From contig CALGZX010000118.1 of the NCBI GenBank assembly GCA_937934165.1, positions 1-19,673 of the forward strand: 19,673 nt of DNA, written 5' to 3'. The notes beneath the pieces are model-generated. The model had not been told where the DNA came from. It was given only the letters and a program-made list of their open reading frames with translations, and ran no database searches. Positions 1 through 9,275 of this stretch are shown here, piece after piece; the first letter of the stretch is position 1; each line of letters starts with the position of its first letter. This stretch comes from an uncultured Collinsella sp. Lineage in GTDB: Bacteria > Actinomycetota > Coriobacteriia > Coriobacteriales > Coriobacteriaceae. The translations under genes and the position numbers were made by a program.

Positions 1-1
1 C

Positions 2-856
2 GGCGGCTCCGGCGCATCCGACGCCGCCGATACGGGCAGCGCCGCTGCCGCTGCTGAGTCTGTCTCCGGCGAGGTGACCTATGACGGCGCCTCCTCGTTC
101 CAGGCTCTTGTCGAGGCCGCTGCCGAGAAGTTCATGGATGCCAACCCCGATGTCTCCGTCTCCGGCTCGGGCAACGGTTCGGGCAAGGGCCTGACCGCTG
201 TCGCCGCCGGCACCGTTACCATCGGTAACTCCGACGTCTTCGCCGAGACCAAGCTTGAGGCCGATCAGGTCAAGAACCTCGTCGACCACGAGGTCGCCGT
301 CGTGGGCATGGGCCCCGTCGTCTCCAAGAACGTCAAGGTCGACGACCTGTCCCTCGAGCAGCTCAAGGGCATCTTCTCCGGTCAGATTACCAACTGGAAG
401 GAGGTCGGCGGCGACGACGCCACCATCGTCGTTCTCAACCGCAAGGCCGGCTCCGGCACCCGCGCTACCTTTGAGGCTGCCGTCTTTGGCGACGAGGCCG
501 TCGACTTTAAGGGCGATGCCGAGCTCGACAAGTCCGGCGACGTCCAGACTCAGATGGGCAGTACCGACAACGCCATCTCCTACCTCGACTTCTCGCACTT
601 CGATGACTCCAAGTTCAACGCCATCAAAGTCGAGGGCGTCGAGCCCAAGAGCAAGAACGTCACCGACGACTCTTTCAAGATCTGGGCTACCGAGCACATG
701 TACTGCTCCAAGGACGCCGACGAGGCTACCAAGGCCTTCCTGGAGTTCATGCTCTCCGACGACGTCCAGGGCAAGCTCGTCGACGAGCAGGGCTTTATCC
801 CCGTCTCTGCCATGAAGGTCGTCAAGGACGCCAGCGGCAAGGTCTCCGCTAAATAA
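2..856 (+). CDS. pstS: Phosphate ABC transporter substrate-binding protein PstS (5' partial)
   Basis: Binds extracellular inorganic phosphate and delivers it to the PstCA channel. The reading frame is open from base 2, so the start, signal peptide and lipobox lie upstream of the window. The first visible ~20 codons are Gly/Ala/Ser-rich, as in the flexible linker behind a lipidated cysteine; a GTG at 74 is internal, not the start. The mature domain begins VTYDGASSF and contains a GSGSGKG-like loop and, at 449-463, GSGTR, a phosphate-coordinating loop of PstS proteins. The C-terminus (LVDEQGFIPV) matches the end of the type II periplasmic binding fold. It is followed after 24 bp by pstC, and the gene order is the standard Pst one. 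Family assignment is secure; the lipoprotein nature is inferred because the N-terminus is missing. Confidence 0.95.
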   Translation, partial: GGSGASDAADTGSAAAAAESVSGEVTYDGASSFQALVEAAAEKFMDANPDVSVSGSGNGSGKGLTAVAAGTVTIGNSDVFAETKLEADQVKNLVDHEVAVVGMGPVVSKNVKVDDLSLEQLKGIFSGQITNWKEVGGDDATIVVLNRKAGSGTRATFEAAVFGDEAVDFKGDAELDKSGDVQTQMGSTDNAISYLDFSHFDDSKFNAIKVEGVEPKSKNVTDDSFKIWATEHMYCSKDADEATKAFLEFMLSDDVQGKLVDEQGFIPVSAMKVVKDASGKVSAK

Positions 857-880
857 GTAATCGCCCCGGAAAGGTTTGCA

Positions 881-1789
881 ATGGCAAAACAGCTGCCAAA
901 GCGCGACCTTGAGAACGTGGGCCTGGGCGTCACGGGCGCGTGCGTAGCGCTCGTGACGCTTGTCGTTGCCGCGCTCATCTTTATGGTCGCCCAAAAGGGC
1001 CTCTCGGCTTTTCTCAAGGATGGCGTTTCGGTTGTCGAGTTCTTCACCGGCACCAAGTGGGACCTGGCCAACACAGCCGAAAACGGTCTGCCCTATACCG
1101 GCGCCCTGCCCCTGATTGTCACCTCGTTTGCGGTCATGGTGCTCTCCACGCTCATCGCGCTGCCCATCGCCATCGGCTCTGCCATCTTTGCGGTCGAGAT
1201 TCAGCCTAAGTTTGGTTCCAAGGTCTTTCAACCGCTTATTGAGCTTTTGACCGGCATTCCCTCGGTCGTCTTTGGCCTGATTGGCTTTCACGTGGTCGTC
1301 GGACTTATGAAGAACGTTTTCCACGTGAGCACGGGTCTGGGCATCTTGCCCGCCGCCATCGTGCTGGCCGTCATGATCCTGCCGACCATGACCACGCTTT
1401 CGGTCGACGGTTTGCGTGCCGTGCCCGACAGCTACCGTCAGGGCTCGCTCGCGCTGGGCTACACCCGCTGGCAGACCATCTGGCACGTGGTGCTCAAGTC
1501 CGCCATGCCGTCGCTCATGACTGCGGTCATCCTGGGCATGACCCGCGCCTTTGGGGAGACGCTCGCCGTGCGCATGGTCATCGGCGGTATCGAGGCCATG
1601 CCGACGTCGCTGCTGTCGCCGGCTTCGACCATCACCACCACGCTCACCACGTCCATGGCGGTCTATGCCGAGGGCTCGGCCCAGGACGATGTTCTGTGGG
1701 CACTCGGCCTGCTGCTGATGGGCATGAGCCTCATCTTCATCCTGATCATCCACCTTATCGGCCGCAAGGGGGCGAAGGCTCGTGGCTAG
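881..1789 (+). CDS. pstC: Phosphate ABC transporter permease PstC
   Basis: Inner-membrane permease subunit that forms the phosphate channel with PstA. It has 302 aa with about six hydrophobic segments (roughly residues 15-37, 76-105, 118-142, 154-175, 208-235, 270-293). The PstC hallmark LLTGIPSVVFGLIG lies at 122-135. The cytoplasmic coupling (EAA) loop is about 184-210 (GSLALGYTRW... SAMP), followed by TRAFGET at 221-227. The ATG start at 881 is preceded by GGAAAGG at 868-874 with six bases of spacing. Its last 8 bp overlap the start of pstA, which suggests translational coupling. Length is normal for the family. Confidence 0.96.
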   Translation: MAKQLPKRDLENVGLGVTGACVALVTLVVAALIFMVAQKGLSAFLKDGVSVVEFFTGTKWDLANTAENGLPYTGALPLIVTSFAVMVLSTLIALPIAIGSAIFAVEIQPKFGSKVFQPLIELLTGIPSVVFGLIGFHVVVGLMKNVFHVSTGLGILPAAIVLAVMILPTMTTLSVDGLRAVPDSYRQGSLALGYTRWQTIWHVVLKSAMPSLMTAVILGMTRAFGETLAVRMVIGGIEAMPTSLLSPASTITTTLTTSMAVYAEGSAQDDVLWALGLLLMGMSLIFILIIHLIGRKGAKARG

Positions 1790-2704
1790 CACGCGTATCC
1801 ACATCGACGAGGCGAGGCTCGGGCGTGTCCAAAAGCAGGACCGCTTCGCCACGGGCGTGTTGACGGCGATCGTCGCCATCGTCATGCTCATCGTCGTCTC
1901 CATGGTGGCCTATATCCTGTTCGAGGGCATCTCGACGCTGTTCCAGCCGGGCTTTCTCACGGAGCCGTCGCGCGCCAACGGAACGCAGGGCGGCGTGCTC
2001 TACCAGCTGTTCGACTCGTTCTACCTGCTGCTGATCACTCTAGTCATCTCGGTGCCCATCAGCCTGGGCGGAGCGGTCTTCCTGGTTGAGTACGCGCCGA
2101 ACGGCCCTATCCGCGACATTGCCTCCACCGCCATCGAGACGCTGTCCTCGCTGCCTTCCATCGTTGTCGGCATGTTCGGTTTTCTGGTGTTCTCGGTGCA
2201 GCTGGGCTGGAAGTACTCCATCATCTCCGGCGCCGTCGCGCTCACCATGTTCAATATCCCCATTCTGGCGCGCGTGATCCAGCAGGCGCTCGAGGACGTG
2301 CCGCAGGCCCAGCGCGATGCATGCCTGGCCATGGGCCTCACCCGCTGGGAGGCCACGCTGCACATCCTGATTCCCGAGGCCATGCCCGCTATCGTGACCG
2401 GCATCGTGCTTTCGGCCGGCCGCGTCTTTGGCGAGGCCGCGGCGCTGCTCTTTACCTCGGGCATGAGCTCGCCGGTTCGCCTCAACTTCTTGAGCCTTAA
2501 CCTGTCGAGCCCTACTTGCGCCTGGAACGTGTTCCGCCCCGGTGAGTCGCTCGCCGTGCATATCTACAAGATCTATGGCGAAGGCAGCCCCGAGGCCCAG
2601 CAGATCGTTTGGGGTACCGCGGCACTGCTGATGATTTGCGTGCTGCTGTTTAACGTAATCGCCCGCATTGTGGGCAAGCAACTGGCAAGGAAGATGACGG
2701 CCGA

Positions 2705-2708
<4 letters not shown>
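1782..2708 (+). CDS. pstA: Phosphate ABC transporter permease PstA
   Basis: Second membrane permease subunit of the high-affinity phosphate importer. It has 308 aa with a hydrophobic N-terminal segment (24-47) and further membrane segments at about 78-102, 123-140, 146-165, 203-224 and 277-297. LSSLPSIVVGMFGF (121-134) is the PstA counterpart of the PstC motif. The EAA loop is about 178-201 (RDACLAMGLTRWEATLHI), followed by GRVFGEAAALL. Translation appears to start at GTG 1782, inside the end of pstC, with purine-rich AAGGGGG/GAAGG just upstream. The stop overlaps the pstB start (ATGA). Confidence 0.95.
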
Positions 2709-3577
<869 letters not shown>

Positions 3578-3595
3578 TCCGGGACATGCTTGAGG

Positions 3596-3670
3596 CCCGC
3601 GGCGGCCACGGTTGCCGCGGGACTGATTGGAGAGGCGAGTCATCTCTTGTGGGAGATGGCCCGCCTTTTT
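3596..3670 (+). terminator. Terminator region of the pst operon
   Basis: Two consecutive hairpins follow pstB. The first is a perfect 8-bp stem, CCCGCGGC (3596-3603) with GCCGCGGG (3614-3621). The second (3634-3665) pairs GGCG..CATCTC with GAGATG..CGCC and runs into TTTTT at 3666-3670, a classic rho-independent terminator. Confidence 0.75.
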
Positions 3671-3687
3671 GCTCTGCGACCGAAACG

Positions 3688-3722
3688 ACCACCACAAAGG
3701 GGACAGGCACCTTCGTGGTGGT
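3688..3722 (+). repeat. 35-bp dispersed palindromic repeat, copy 1
   Basis: The element starts ACCACCACAAAGG and ends CTTCGTGGTGGT, so it is itself an imperfect palindrome around a GGGACAGGCACC core. The reverse complement of 16582-16616 matches it at 32 of 35 positions, making the pair inverted with respect to each other. It sits between the pst terminator and the ABC-F gene and does not look coding. Function is unknown; it resembles REP-like intergenic elements. Confidence 0.8.
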
Positions 3723-3782
3723 TTGGGGTGGAGCTCGCTGCTATCATGGACAACGTTGAATTTCTACGAAGGAGCAGGGCAT

Positions 3783-5642
3783 ATGGCGATTCTTTTGGGA
3801 TGCGATTCCGTCAGCCTAGAGTTTCCCACCAAGCATATTTTCGATAGCGTTACGCTCGGCGTGGGCGAGGGCGACCTCATTGGTATTGTCGGTAAAAACG
3901 GCGACGGTAAGTCGACGCTGCTGAGCGTGCTCGCCGGCACGTTGGAGCCCGACGACGGCCGCGTGACGCACCGCCGCGACACGACGATTGGATTGCTCGG
4001 CCAAAAGGATAACCTGGTCGATACCGACACCGTGCATCATGCCGTCGTCGGTGACACGCCCGAATACGAGTGGGCCTCGAGCCCGCGTACGCGCCAGATT
4101 CTGGCCGGCCTTATTAGCGATGTGCCCTGGGAGGGCACGGTGGGCGAGCTTTCGGGCGGCCAGCGCCGTCGCGTGGACCTCGCGCGCCTGCTGATCGGCG
4201 ACTACGACGTGCTCATGCTCGACGAGCCCACCAATCACCTGGACATGCGCACCATCAACTGGCTCGCGCGTCACTTAAAGGCCCGCTGGCAGCGCGGTCA
4301 GGGCGCCATGCTCGTGGTCACGCACGACCGCTGGTTCTTGGACGAGGTCTGCACCGGTATGTGGGAGGTCCACGACGGCCAGGTCGATCCCTTCGAGGGC
4401 GGCTACTCCGCATATATCCTTCAGCGCGTGGAGCGCGACCGCATGGCCGCGGTTACCGAGGAGCGCCGTCGCAACATGGCGCGCAAGGAGCTCGCGTGGC
4501 TGAGCCGCGGCGCCCAGGCGCGTTCCACCAAGCCCAAGTTTCGCGTTGATGCCGCTCGCGAGCTGATCGCCGACGTGCCGCCCGTGCGTGACGAGCTGGA
4601 GCTCAAGCGCCTCGCCGTGAGCCGCCTAGGCAAGCAGGTTATCGACGTGGTCGACGTGGACGCCGGCTATGCGGATGCCGGCGGCGCGCCCAAGCAGGTG
4701 CTCTCCGATGTGACCTGGCTCATTGGTGCGGGCGACCGCTATGGTCTTTTGGGTGAGAATGGCGCTGGCAAGTCGACGCTGCTCGATGTGATCCAGGGTA
4801 AAATTGCGCCCACGCGCGGCCGTGTGAAGATTGGCCAGACGGTACGCTTTGGCGTGCTGTCGCAGCAGCTCGAGGAGCTCGAGCCCTACATGGACGACAC
4901 GATCCGCGAGGTGCTCAGCAACTATAAGAAGTACTACGTCATCGACGGCAAGGAGACTTCGCCCGAGAAGCTCTGCGAGCGCCTGGGCTTTACGACGCAG
5001 CAGCTCTGGAGCCGCATCGGCGATCTTTCGGGCGGCCAGCGCCGTCGCCTGTCGCTGCTGCTGACGATCCTGGACGAGCCCAACGTGCTCATCCTGGACG
5101 AGCCCGGCAACGACCTGGATACCGACATGCTCGCGATTGTCGAGGACCTGCTCGACGGCTGGCCCGGCACGTTGATCCTGGTGACGCACGACCGCTTTTT
5201 GATGGAGCGCGTGACCGACCAGCAGTGGGCGCTGCTCGACGGCCACCTGACGCATATGCCCGGTGGCGTGGACCAGTACCTTCGCCTGTGCAACGCTACC
5301 GCCGAGGGCGAGCCCGTGGGCGCGCCGAGCGCCAAGACCGGCACGTTCGACACCGGTGCCGCGGCAGCTGCGGCCGAAAAGCCCAAGTCGAGCGGTCAGC
5401 CCAACGGCCTGTCCAACGCCGAGCGCCAGAAGCTCCGCCGCGAGGTGAGCTCGCTCGAGCGCAAGATGGAGACGCAGCGCGCCCGCGTGGAGGAGGCCGA
5501 GGCCGCGATGGCCCAAGTCGATCCCACCAATTACACGGCGCTCGGCGAGCAGCAGGCAAAGATCGACGAGGCTCACGCCGCCATGGACGAGCTGGAGATG
5601 GCGTGGCTCGAGGCGAGCGAAAAGCTCGAGGGCGAGGAGTAA
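3783..5642 (+). CDS. ABC-F family ATP-binding protein (Uup-like, with C-terminal coiled coil)
   Basis: Soluble duplicated ABC ATPase of the ABC-F class, which acts on the ribosome (translation factors, resistance factors) rather than in transport. Two ABC domains are complete: Walker A GKNGDGKS (37-44) and GENGAGKS (324-331), signatures LSGGQRRR (123-130 and 415-422), Walker B VLMLDEPTNHLD (143-154) and VLILDEPGNDLD (435-446). The linker between them (about 220-285) is charged and helical. Residues 545-619 are a Glu/Lys/Arg-rich coiled coil as in Uup. No transmembrane segments are seen. The open frame extends upstream to 3627, but that part runs through the pst terminator and the 35-bp repeat. 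ATG 3783 has AAGGAG at 3769-3774 and begins the conserved domain, giving 619 aa. Which ABC-F subgroup it belongs to cannot be settled here. Confidence 0.93.
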   Translation: MAILLGCDSVSLEFPTKHIFDSVTLGVGEGDLIGIVGKNGDGKSTLLSVLAGTLEPDDGRVTHRRDTTIGLLGQKDNLVDTDTVHHAVVGDTPEYEWASSPRTRQILAGLISDVPWEGTVGELSGGQRRRVDLARLLIGDYDVLMLDEPTNHLDMRTINWLARHLKARWQRGQGAMLVVTHDRWFLDEVCTGMWEVHDGQVDPFEGGYSAYILQRVERDRMAAVTEERRRNMARKELAWLSRGAQARSTKPKFRVDAARELIADVPPVRDELELKRLAVSRLGKQVIDVVDVDAGYADAGGAPKQVLSDVTWLIGAGDRYGLLGENGAGKSTLLDVIQGKIAPTRGRVKIGQTVRFGVLSQQLEELEPYMDDTIREVLSNYKKYYVIDGKETSPEKLCERLGFTTQQLWSRIGDLSGGQRRRLSLLLTILDEPNVLILDEPGNDLDTDMLAIVEDLLDGWPGTLILVTHDRFLMERVTDQQWALLDGHLTHMPGGVDQYLRLCNATAEGEPVGAPSAKTGTFDTGAAAAAAEKPKSSGQPNGLSNAERQKLRREVSSLERKMETQRARVEEAEAAMAQVDPTNYTALGEQQAKIDEAHAAMDELEMAWLEASEKLEGEE

Positions 5643-5648
5643 GCGAGA

Positions 5649-6419
5649 ATGATCAAAGCCGCGTTTTTCGATATCGACGGTACGCTGCTGAGCTTTAAGA
5701 CCCACCGGATTCCGGCGTCGGCGCAGCAGGTGCTCGACAGCTTTCGCGAGCAGGGGATTGCGTGCGTGATCGCCACGGGCCGTCCGACCTACCAGATGCC
5801 GGACTGGCTTTTCGACCTGGGCTGGGATGCGTACATTACGCTCTCGGGCCAGCACTGCTTTGATGCCGAGGGAGTTTACCGCAGCTGCCCGATCGATCCG
5901 GACGACGTCGCGGTGATTGTGGACCAGGTGGCGCAGGGGCGCTACGACTCGCTGTGCATGCAGGGCGAGAACTCGTTTGTGAACCGCCTGTCCGAGCGCG
6001 TGGTGACGGCTGGCAGCAACGCGGGAATCGTCTACCACGAGGAGCCGTTTGAGCACGCCTTTGACGCACCGGTCTACCAGTTCTGCGCCTTTGTGGACCC
6101 GGCCGACGAACATATCGTGACCGACGCCGTGTCGCATTCGCTCACCACGCGCTGGTGCGACCTGTTCTGCGACATTATTCCCGCTAACGGCGGCAAGGAC
6201 CTGGGCGTGGCGGCGACGCTCGAGCGGCTTGGTATCGACGCGAGCGAGGCGATTGCCTTTGGCGACGGCGAGAACGACCTGTCGATGTTCTCGGCCGTGG
6301 GCACAAGTGTGGCCATGGGCAACGCGCAGGACACGGTGAAAGCTGCAGCGACCTATGTGACGACCGCCGTGGACGACGACGGCATCTGCAACGCCGCGAA
6401 GCACTTTGGACTGTTATAA
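5649..6419 (+). CDS. Cof-type HAD-superfamily phosphatase
   Basis: Predicted cytosolic phosphatase acting on sugar phosphates or nucleotide-type substrates (class IIB HAD). It has 256 aa. Motif I FDIDGTLL gives nucleophile Asp8 and general acid Asp10; motif II is Thr43 in IATGRP; motif III Lys183 is in GGKDLGV; motif IV GDGEND (205-210) binds magnesium. The C2-type cap lies between motifs II and III (about 80-175). The start follows the ABC-F stop after 6 bp, with GAGGAG inside the end of that gene, so the two are probably co-transcribed. The substrate cannot be inferred. Confidence 0.92.
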   Translation: MIKAAFFDIDGTLLSFKTHRIPASAQQVLDSFREQGIACVIATGRPTYQMPDWLFDLGWDAYITLSGQHCFDAEGVYRSCPIDPDDVAVIVDQVAQGRYDSLCMQGENSFVNRLSERVVTAGSNAGIVYHEEPFEHAFDAPVYQFCAFVDPADEHIVTDAVSHSLTTRWCDLFCDIIPANGGKDLGVAATLERLGIDASEAIAFGDGENDLSMFSAVGTSVAMGNAQDTVKAAATYVTTAVDDDGICNAAKHFGLL

Positions 6420-6461
6420 CTGCGGCTCGGCACTTAGGGATGCTCCTTTTCTGCCGGCAGC

Positions 6462-6498
6462 TGGGGACACTCCTTGCGGGGCGTCCCCATTTTGTTTT
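6462..6498 (+). terminator. Rho-independent terminator after the HAD gene
   Basis: TGGGGAC (6462-6468) pairs with GTCCCCA (6483-6489) and is followed by TTTTGTTTT. It ends the ABC-F/HAD transcription unit. Confidence 0.8.
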
Positions 6499-6522
6499 CG
6501 TCCCGCACGTTTTGTGAAACAC

Positions 6523-6567
6523 GGCTAACTTTTAGGCAAAGTAGTAAGACATGGGCAACTTTTGCGG
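6523..6567 (+). promoter_or_regulatory. Two operator-like boxes upstream of the DtxR-type regulator
   Basis: GGCTAACTTTTAGGC (6523-6537) and GGGCAACTTTTGCGG (6553-6567) are 15-bp quasi-palindromes exactly 30 bp apart, i.e. on the same face of the helix. Each is followed shortly by an AAAGTA sequence, so the conserved block is longer than the box. The position just upstream of a metalloregulator gene suggests autoregulation. A near-identical third box (13191-13205) precedes the metal exporter gene. Regulator identity is inferred. Confidence 0.5.
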
Positions 6568-6626
6568 TAAAGTAAGCTGTGAAAAGTATCCAAAGGCTAA
6601 CTAGCAATCATCGCGAAAGGCGGCCC

Positions 6627-7016
6627 ATGGCCCTACGTGAATCCGGAGAAGACTATCTCGAATCGATCTACGTTCTGTCGGAACGTCAGGGCATCGTGCG
6701 CTCGATCGACGTTGCGGAGTACCTCGGCGTAACCAAGGCGAGCGTTTCCAAGGCCATGGCGACGCTGGAAAGCAACGGCTATGTCGAAATGGGCAAACGA
6801 GATGTTCATCTGACAGAGCGCGGTCTGGAGGTCGCGCGCCAAATGTGGGAGCGCCACTGCTTTTTCGTGGGGCTTTTGGAGGATGCAGGCGTATCGGCCG
6901 AGGTGGCGTCGCAAGAGGGCTGCCACATGGAGCACTGCCTGAGCGAGGAAAGCTTTGAGAAGCTAAGATCGATGCTGGGGCGGGACGGTGCTTCGGCGCC
7001 AACAATGACCGACTAG
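6627..7016 (+). CDS. Short DtxR/MntR-family metal-dependent transcriptional regulator
   Basis: Predicted Mn(II)/Fe(II)-sensing DNA-binding repressor of 129 aa. The N-terminal winged helix contains EDYLESIYVL (8-17, where Asp9 and Glu12 correspond to MntR Asp8 and Glu11) and the recognition helix in VTKASVSKAMATLESNGYV. In the dimerisation/metal domain, ERHCFF supplies the His equivalent of MntR His77, and EGCHMEHCLS has the E-x-C-x-x-E-H ligand pattern seen in DtxR/IdeR and in many short MntR-like proteins. The C-terminal SH3-like domain of classical DtxR is absent. ATG 6627 has GAAAGG at 6615-6620; an upstream in-frame GTG at 6579 has poorer support and would add 16 residues of non-conserved sequence. 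Metal specificity is not certain. Confidence 0.88.
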   Translation: MALRESGEDYLESIYVLSERQGIVRSIDVAEYLGVTKASVSKAMATLESNGYVEMGKRDVHLTERGLEVARQMWERHCFFVGLLEDAGVSAEVASQEGCHMEHCLSEESFEKLRSMLGRDGASAPTMTD

Positions 7017-7019
7017 CAC

Positions 7020-7059
7020 TCCCGCAACGGCGCGCTTCCCGCGCCGGAACGGTGCGGGA
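7020..7059 (+). terminator. Hairpin downstream of the DtxR-type gene
   Basis: TCCCGC plus GGCGCG (7020-7025, 7029-7034) pair with CGCGCC and GCGGGA (7040-7045, 7054-7059) around a 5-nt loop. It lacks a T-run, so it is only a possible terminator or processing hairpin. Confidence 0.45.
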
Positions 7060-7156
7060 CAGCGACCGAGACGAGTGGTCCCACCAACTAAGTCCAACTC
7101 AGACAAGGAACCCCATCAGCAAGCGATGCCCAAGAACCGCCAGCTGTGTCAACGCA

Positions 7157-7283
7157 GGTCGGGGCCGGGCTTGGTTTTGAAAACACTCCGCAGCGCGAGG
7201 CCCGTCTTTCCGTTGCTCCGCAGGAGCAGGAAAGACGGGCCTCATGCGCGAGGACGTTTTCAAAAACAAGCCCGGCCCCGACC
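7157..7283. repeat. 127-bp nested palindrome between convergent genes
   Basis: The outer arms 7157-7184 and 7256-7283 are reverse complements over 28 bp with one mismatch (first 14 perfect: GGTCGGGGCCGGGC). An inner stem of 15 perfect pairs, 7197-7211 with 7229-7243 (GAGGCCCGTCTTTCC), is capped by TGCTCC-GCA-GGAGCA. The whole could fold into a very long hairpin on either strand. It lies 17 bp beyond the ATPase stop and about 140 bp beyond the DtxR-type stop, so it may end transcription from both sides. It could also be a mobile palindromic element. Confidence 0.85.
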
Positions 7284-7299
7284 GGACAGACCACAAACG

Positions 7300-9252
7300 C
7301 TACAGGTTCTTGACACCCATCGCGCGCATGGCGTTCAGGATGGCGATGATCGCCACGCCTACGTCGCCGAACACGGCAAGCCACATGTTGGCGATGCCCA
7401 GCGCTGCCAGCACAAGGATCAGCAGCTTAACGCCCAGCGCAAAGATGATGTTCTGCCAGACGATCGTCATGGTCTTGCGTGCCACGCGGATCGCGCGGGA
7501 AATGTTGGACGGCTTGTCGTCCATGAGCACGACATCGGCGGCCTCGATCGCAGCGTCAGAACCCATAGCGCCCATGGCAATGCCCACATCGGCGCGCGTA
7601 AGCACGGGCGCATCGTTGATGCCGTCGCCCACAAAGGCGAGCTTGCCCTTGCCACTCTCGGTTGCAAGCAGCGCCTCGACGCGCTCGACCTTATCGCCCG
7701 GCAGCAGCTGCGCGTGGAACTCGTCGAGACTGAGTTGCTTGGCCACAGACGCCGCAACCTCCTCGCGGTCGCCCGTGAGCATGACGGTGCGCTTGACACC
7801 GGCGGCGTGCAGGTCGCGAATCGTTTGCTCAGCATCGGCCTTGACGGTGTCTGCAATCACGATGTGGCCGGCGTACACGCCGTCAACGAGCACATGCAGA
7901 ATCGTTCCGACGACCTCGCAATCGGGCGCTTCGACTCCGGCCGCGGCGAGCATCTTTGCGTTGCCAACGACGACGTGCTTGCCGTCGATGGTTGCCGTCA
8001 CGCCATGGCCCGCGTCGTTGGTGGAGTCGCTTACGCGCTTGGGGTCGACCTCGCCCTGGTAGGCGACACGTACGGACTGCGCGATGGGGTGATCGGAGAA
8101 CGACTCAGCAAGGGCTGCGACTTCGAGCAACGACTGCTCGGTATAGCCGGCCTCGGGGTGTACCGCGACCACCGAGAACGTGCCGTTGGTGAGGGTGCCC
8201 GTCTTGTCAAAGACGACGGTGTCCACGTCGGCGAGCGTCTCGAGGTAGTTAGAACCCTTGATGAGAACGCCCAGCTTGGATGCGCCGCCGATGCCGCCAA
8301 AGAAACTAAGCGGCACGCTGATCACCAACGCGCACGGGCAGCTGACGACCAAGAAGGTCAGGCCGCGCAGAATCCAGTCGGACCAGGCACCGGTGACCAG
8401 GCCACCGCCGAGCGCGAGCACCGCGGCAGCGCCGGTGACGGCGGGCGTGTAGATGCGGGCAAAGCGCGTGATGAAGTTCTCGGTGCGTGCCTTCTTTTCG
8501 CTGGCATTCTCCACGAGCTCCAGGACGCGTGCGACGGTGGACTCGCCAAAGGGCTTGGTGGTGCGCACGTGGATGAGCCCCGTCATGTTGATGCAGCCGC
8601 TGATGATATCGTCTCCGGTTTTGGCCGGGCGGGGGACCGACTCACCGGTAAGGGCGGCGGTGTCGAGCTGGGTTTCGCCCTCGACGATGACGCCGTCGAT
8701 AGGCACGCGCTCGCCGGGCTTGACCACGATCACGGTGCCGACCGCGATGTCATCGGGGAAGACCTGTTCGAGTGAGCCGTCGGGTTGCTCGACGTTAGCG
8801 TAGTCGGGCGCGATGTCCATCATGGCGCTGATCGACTTGCGGCTCTTGCCCACGGCGTATGCCTGGAACAGCTCGCCGACCTGGTAGAACAGCATGACGG
8901 CGGCGCCTTCGGCCATGTGCGGGTCTGTGTCGGGGAAGAGCACCATGGCAAATGCGCCGATGGTTGCGACGGCCATGAGGAAGCTCTCGTCGAAGGCCTT
9001 GCCGCGGCGGATGTTATTGAATGCCTTTTGCAGTACGTCGTAGCCGGCAATCAAAAACGGCACGAGGAACAGCACAAAGCTGGCGTAGATGTCGCCCGGG
9101 GTGCCGAATGCGGCGGTAAGGGTGCTGAACTCATCGAGGGCGTACACCACGGCAAAAATGCCCAGCGCTACCAGGATGCGGTTGCGCTTATGCTCGAGTG
9201 ATTCTTTTTTCTTGCGCTTCTTCTTTTTCTTTTTGGGGTCGGCGGTGGCCAT
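7300..9252 (-). CDS. P1B-2-type heavy-metal translocating ATPase (Zn/Cd/Pb efflux)
   Basis: Membrane pump expected to export Zn(II), Cd(II) or Pb(II). It has 650 aa. TGES (202-205) is the actuator motif, CPC (305-307) the metal site in the membrane, DKTGT (349-353) carries the phosphorylated Asp349, SDHP (386-389) is the P1B His-Pro motif, and GDGINDAP (542-549) the hinge. Lys609 and Asp630 in the last two membrane helices fit the ZntA class rather than copper pumps. There is no N-terminal HMA domain: the protein begins with a Lys/Arg-rich stretch (residues 7-16) and a membrane segment; an HMA protein is encoded separately just upstream. ATG 9252 has GGGAGGA (complement of 9261-9267) at 8-nt spacing; the longer open frame to 9435 crosses an operator and hairpin and is rejected. 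It probably responds to the adjacent ArsR protein. Confidence 0.94.
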   Translation of the reverse strand: MATADPKKKKKKRKKKESLEHKRNRILVALGIFAVVYALDEFSTLTAAFGTPGDIYASFVLFLVPFLIAGYDVLQKAFNNIRRGKAFDESFLMAVATIGAFAMVLFPDTDPHMAEGAAVMLFYQVGELFQAYAVGKSRKSISAMMDIAPDYANVEQPDGSLEQVFPDDIAVGTVIVVKPGERVPIDGVIVEGETQLDTAALTGESVPRPAKTGDDIISGCINMTGLIHVRTTKPFGESTVARVLELVENASEKKARTENFITRFARIYTPAVTGAAAVLALGGGLVTGAWSDWILRGLTFLVVSCPCALVISVPLSFFGGIGGASKLGVLIKGSNYLETLADVDTVVFDKTGTLTNGTFSVVAVHPEAGYTEQSLLEVAALAESFSDHPIAQSVRVAYQGEVDPKRVSDSTNDAGHGVTATIDGKHVVVGNAKMLAAAGVEAPDCEVVGTILHVLVDGVYAGHIVIADTVKADAEQTIRDLHAAGVKRTVMLTGDREEVAASVAKQLSLDEFHAQLLPGDKVERVEALLATESGKGKLAFVGDGINDAPVLTRADVGIAMGAMGSDAAIEAADVVLMDDKPSNISRAIRVARKTMTIVWQNIIFALGVKLLILVLAALGIANMWLAVFGDVGVAIIAILNAMRAMGVKNL

Positions 9253-9275
9253 GACTCGTATCCTCCCATTTGAAT

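Noticed and set aside
3627..3782. Upstream extension of the ABC-F frame
   Set aside because: It crosses the pst terminator and the 35-bp repeat, while ATG 3783 has a good ribosome binding site and begins the conserved domain.
4626..6404. Long minus-strand open frame (592 codons) opposite the ABC-F and HAD genes
   Set aside because: It is the antisense shadow of two well-supported genes; its translation is Arg/His/Leu-rich without any recognised motif.
7075..8775. Long plus-strand open frame (566 codons) opposite the ATPase
   Set aside because: Antisense shadow of the P1B ATPase; it begins within the 127-bp palindrome region and encodes no known domain.
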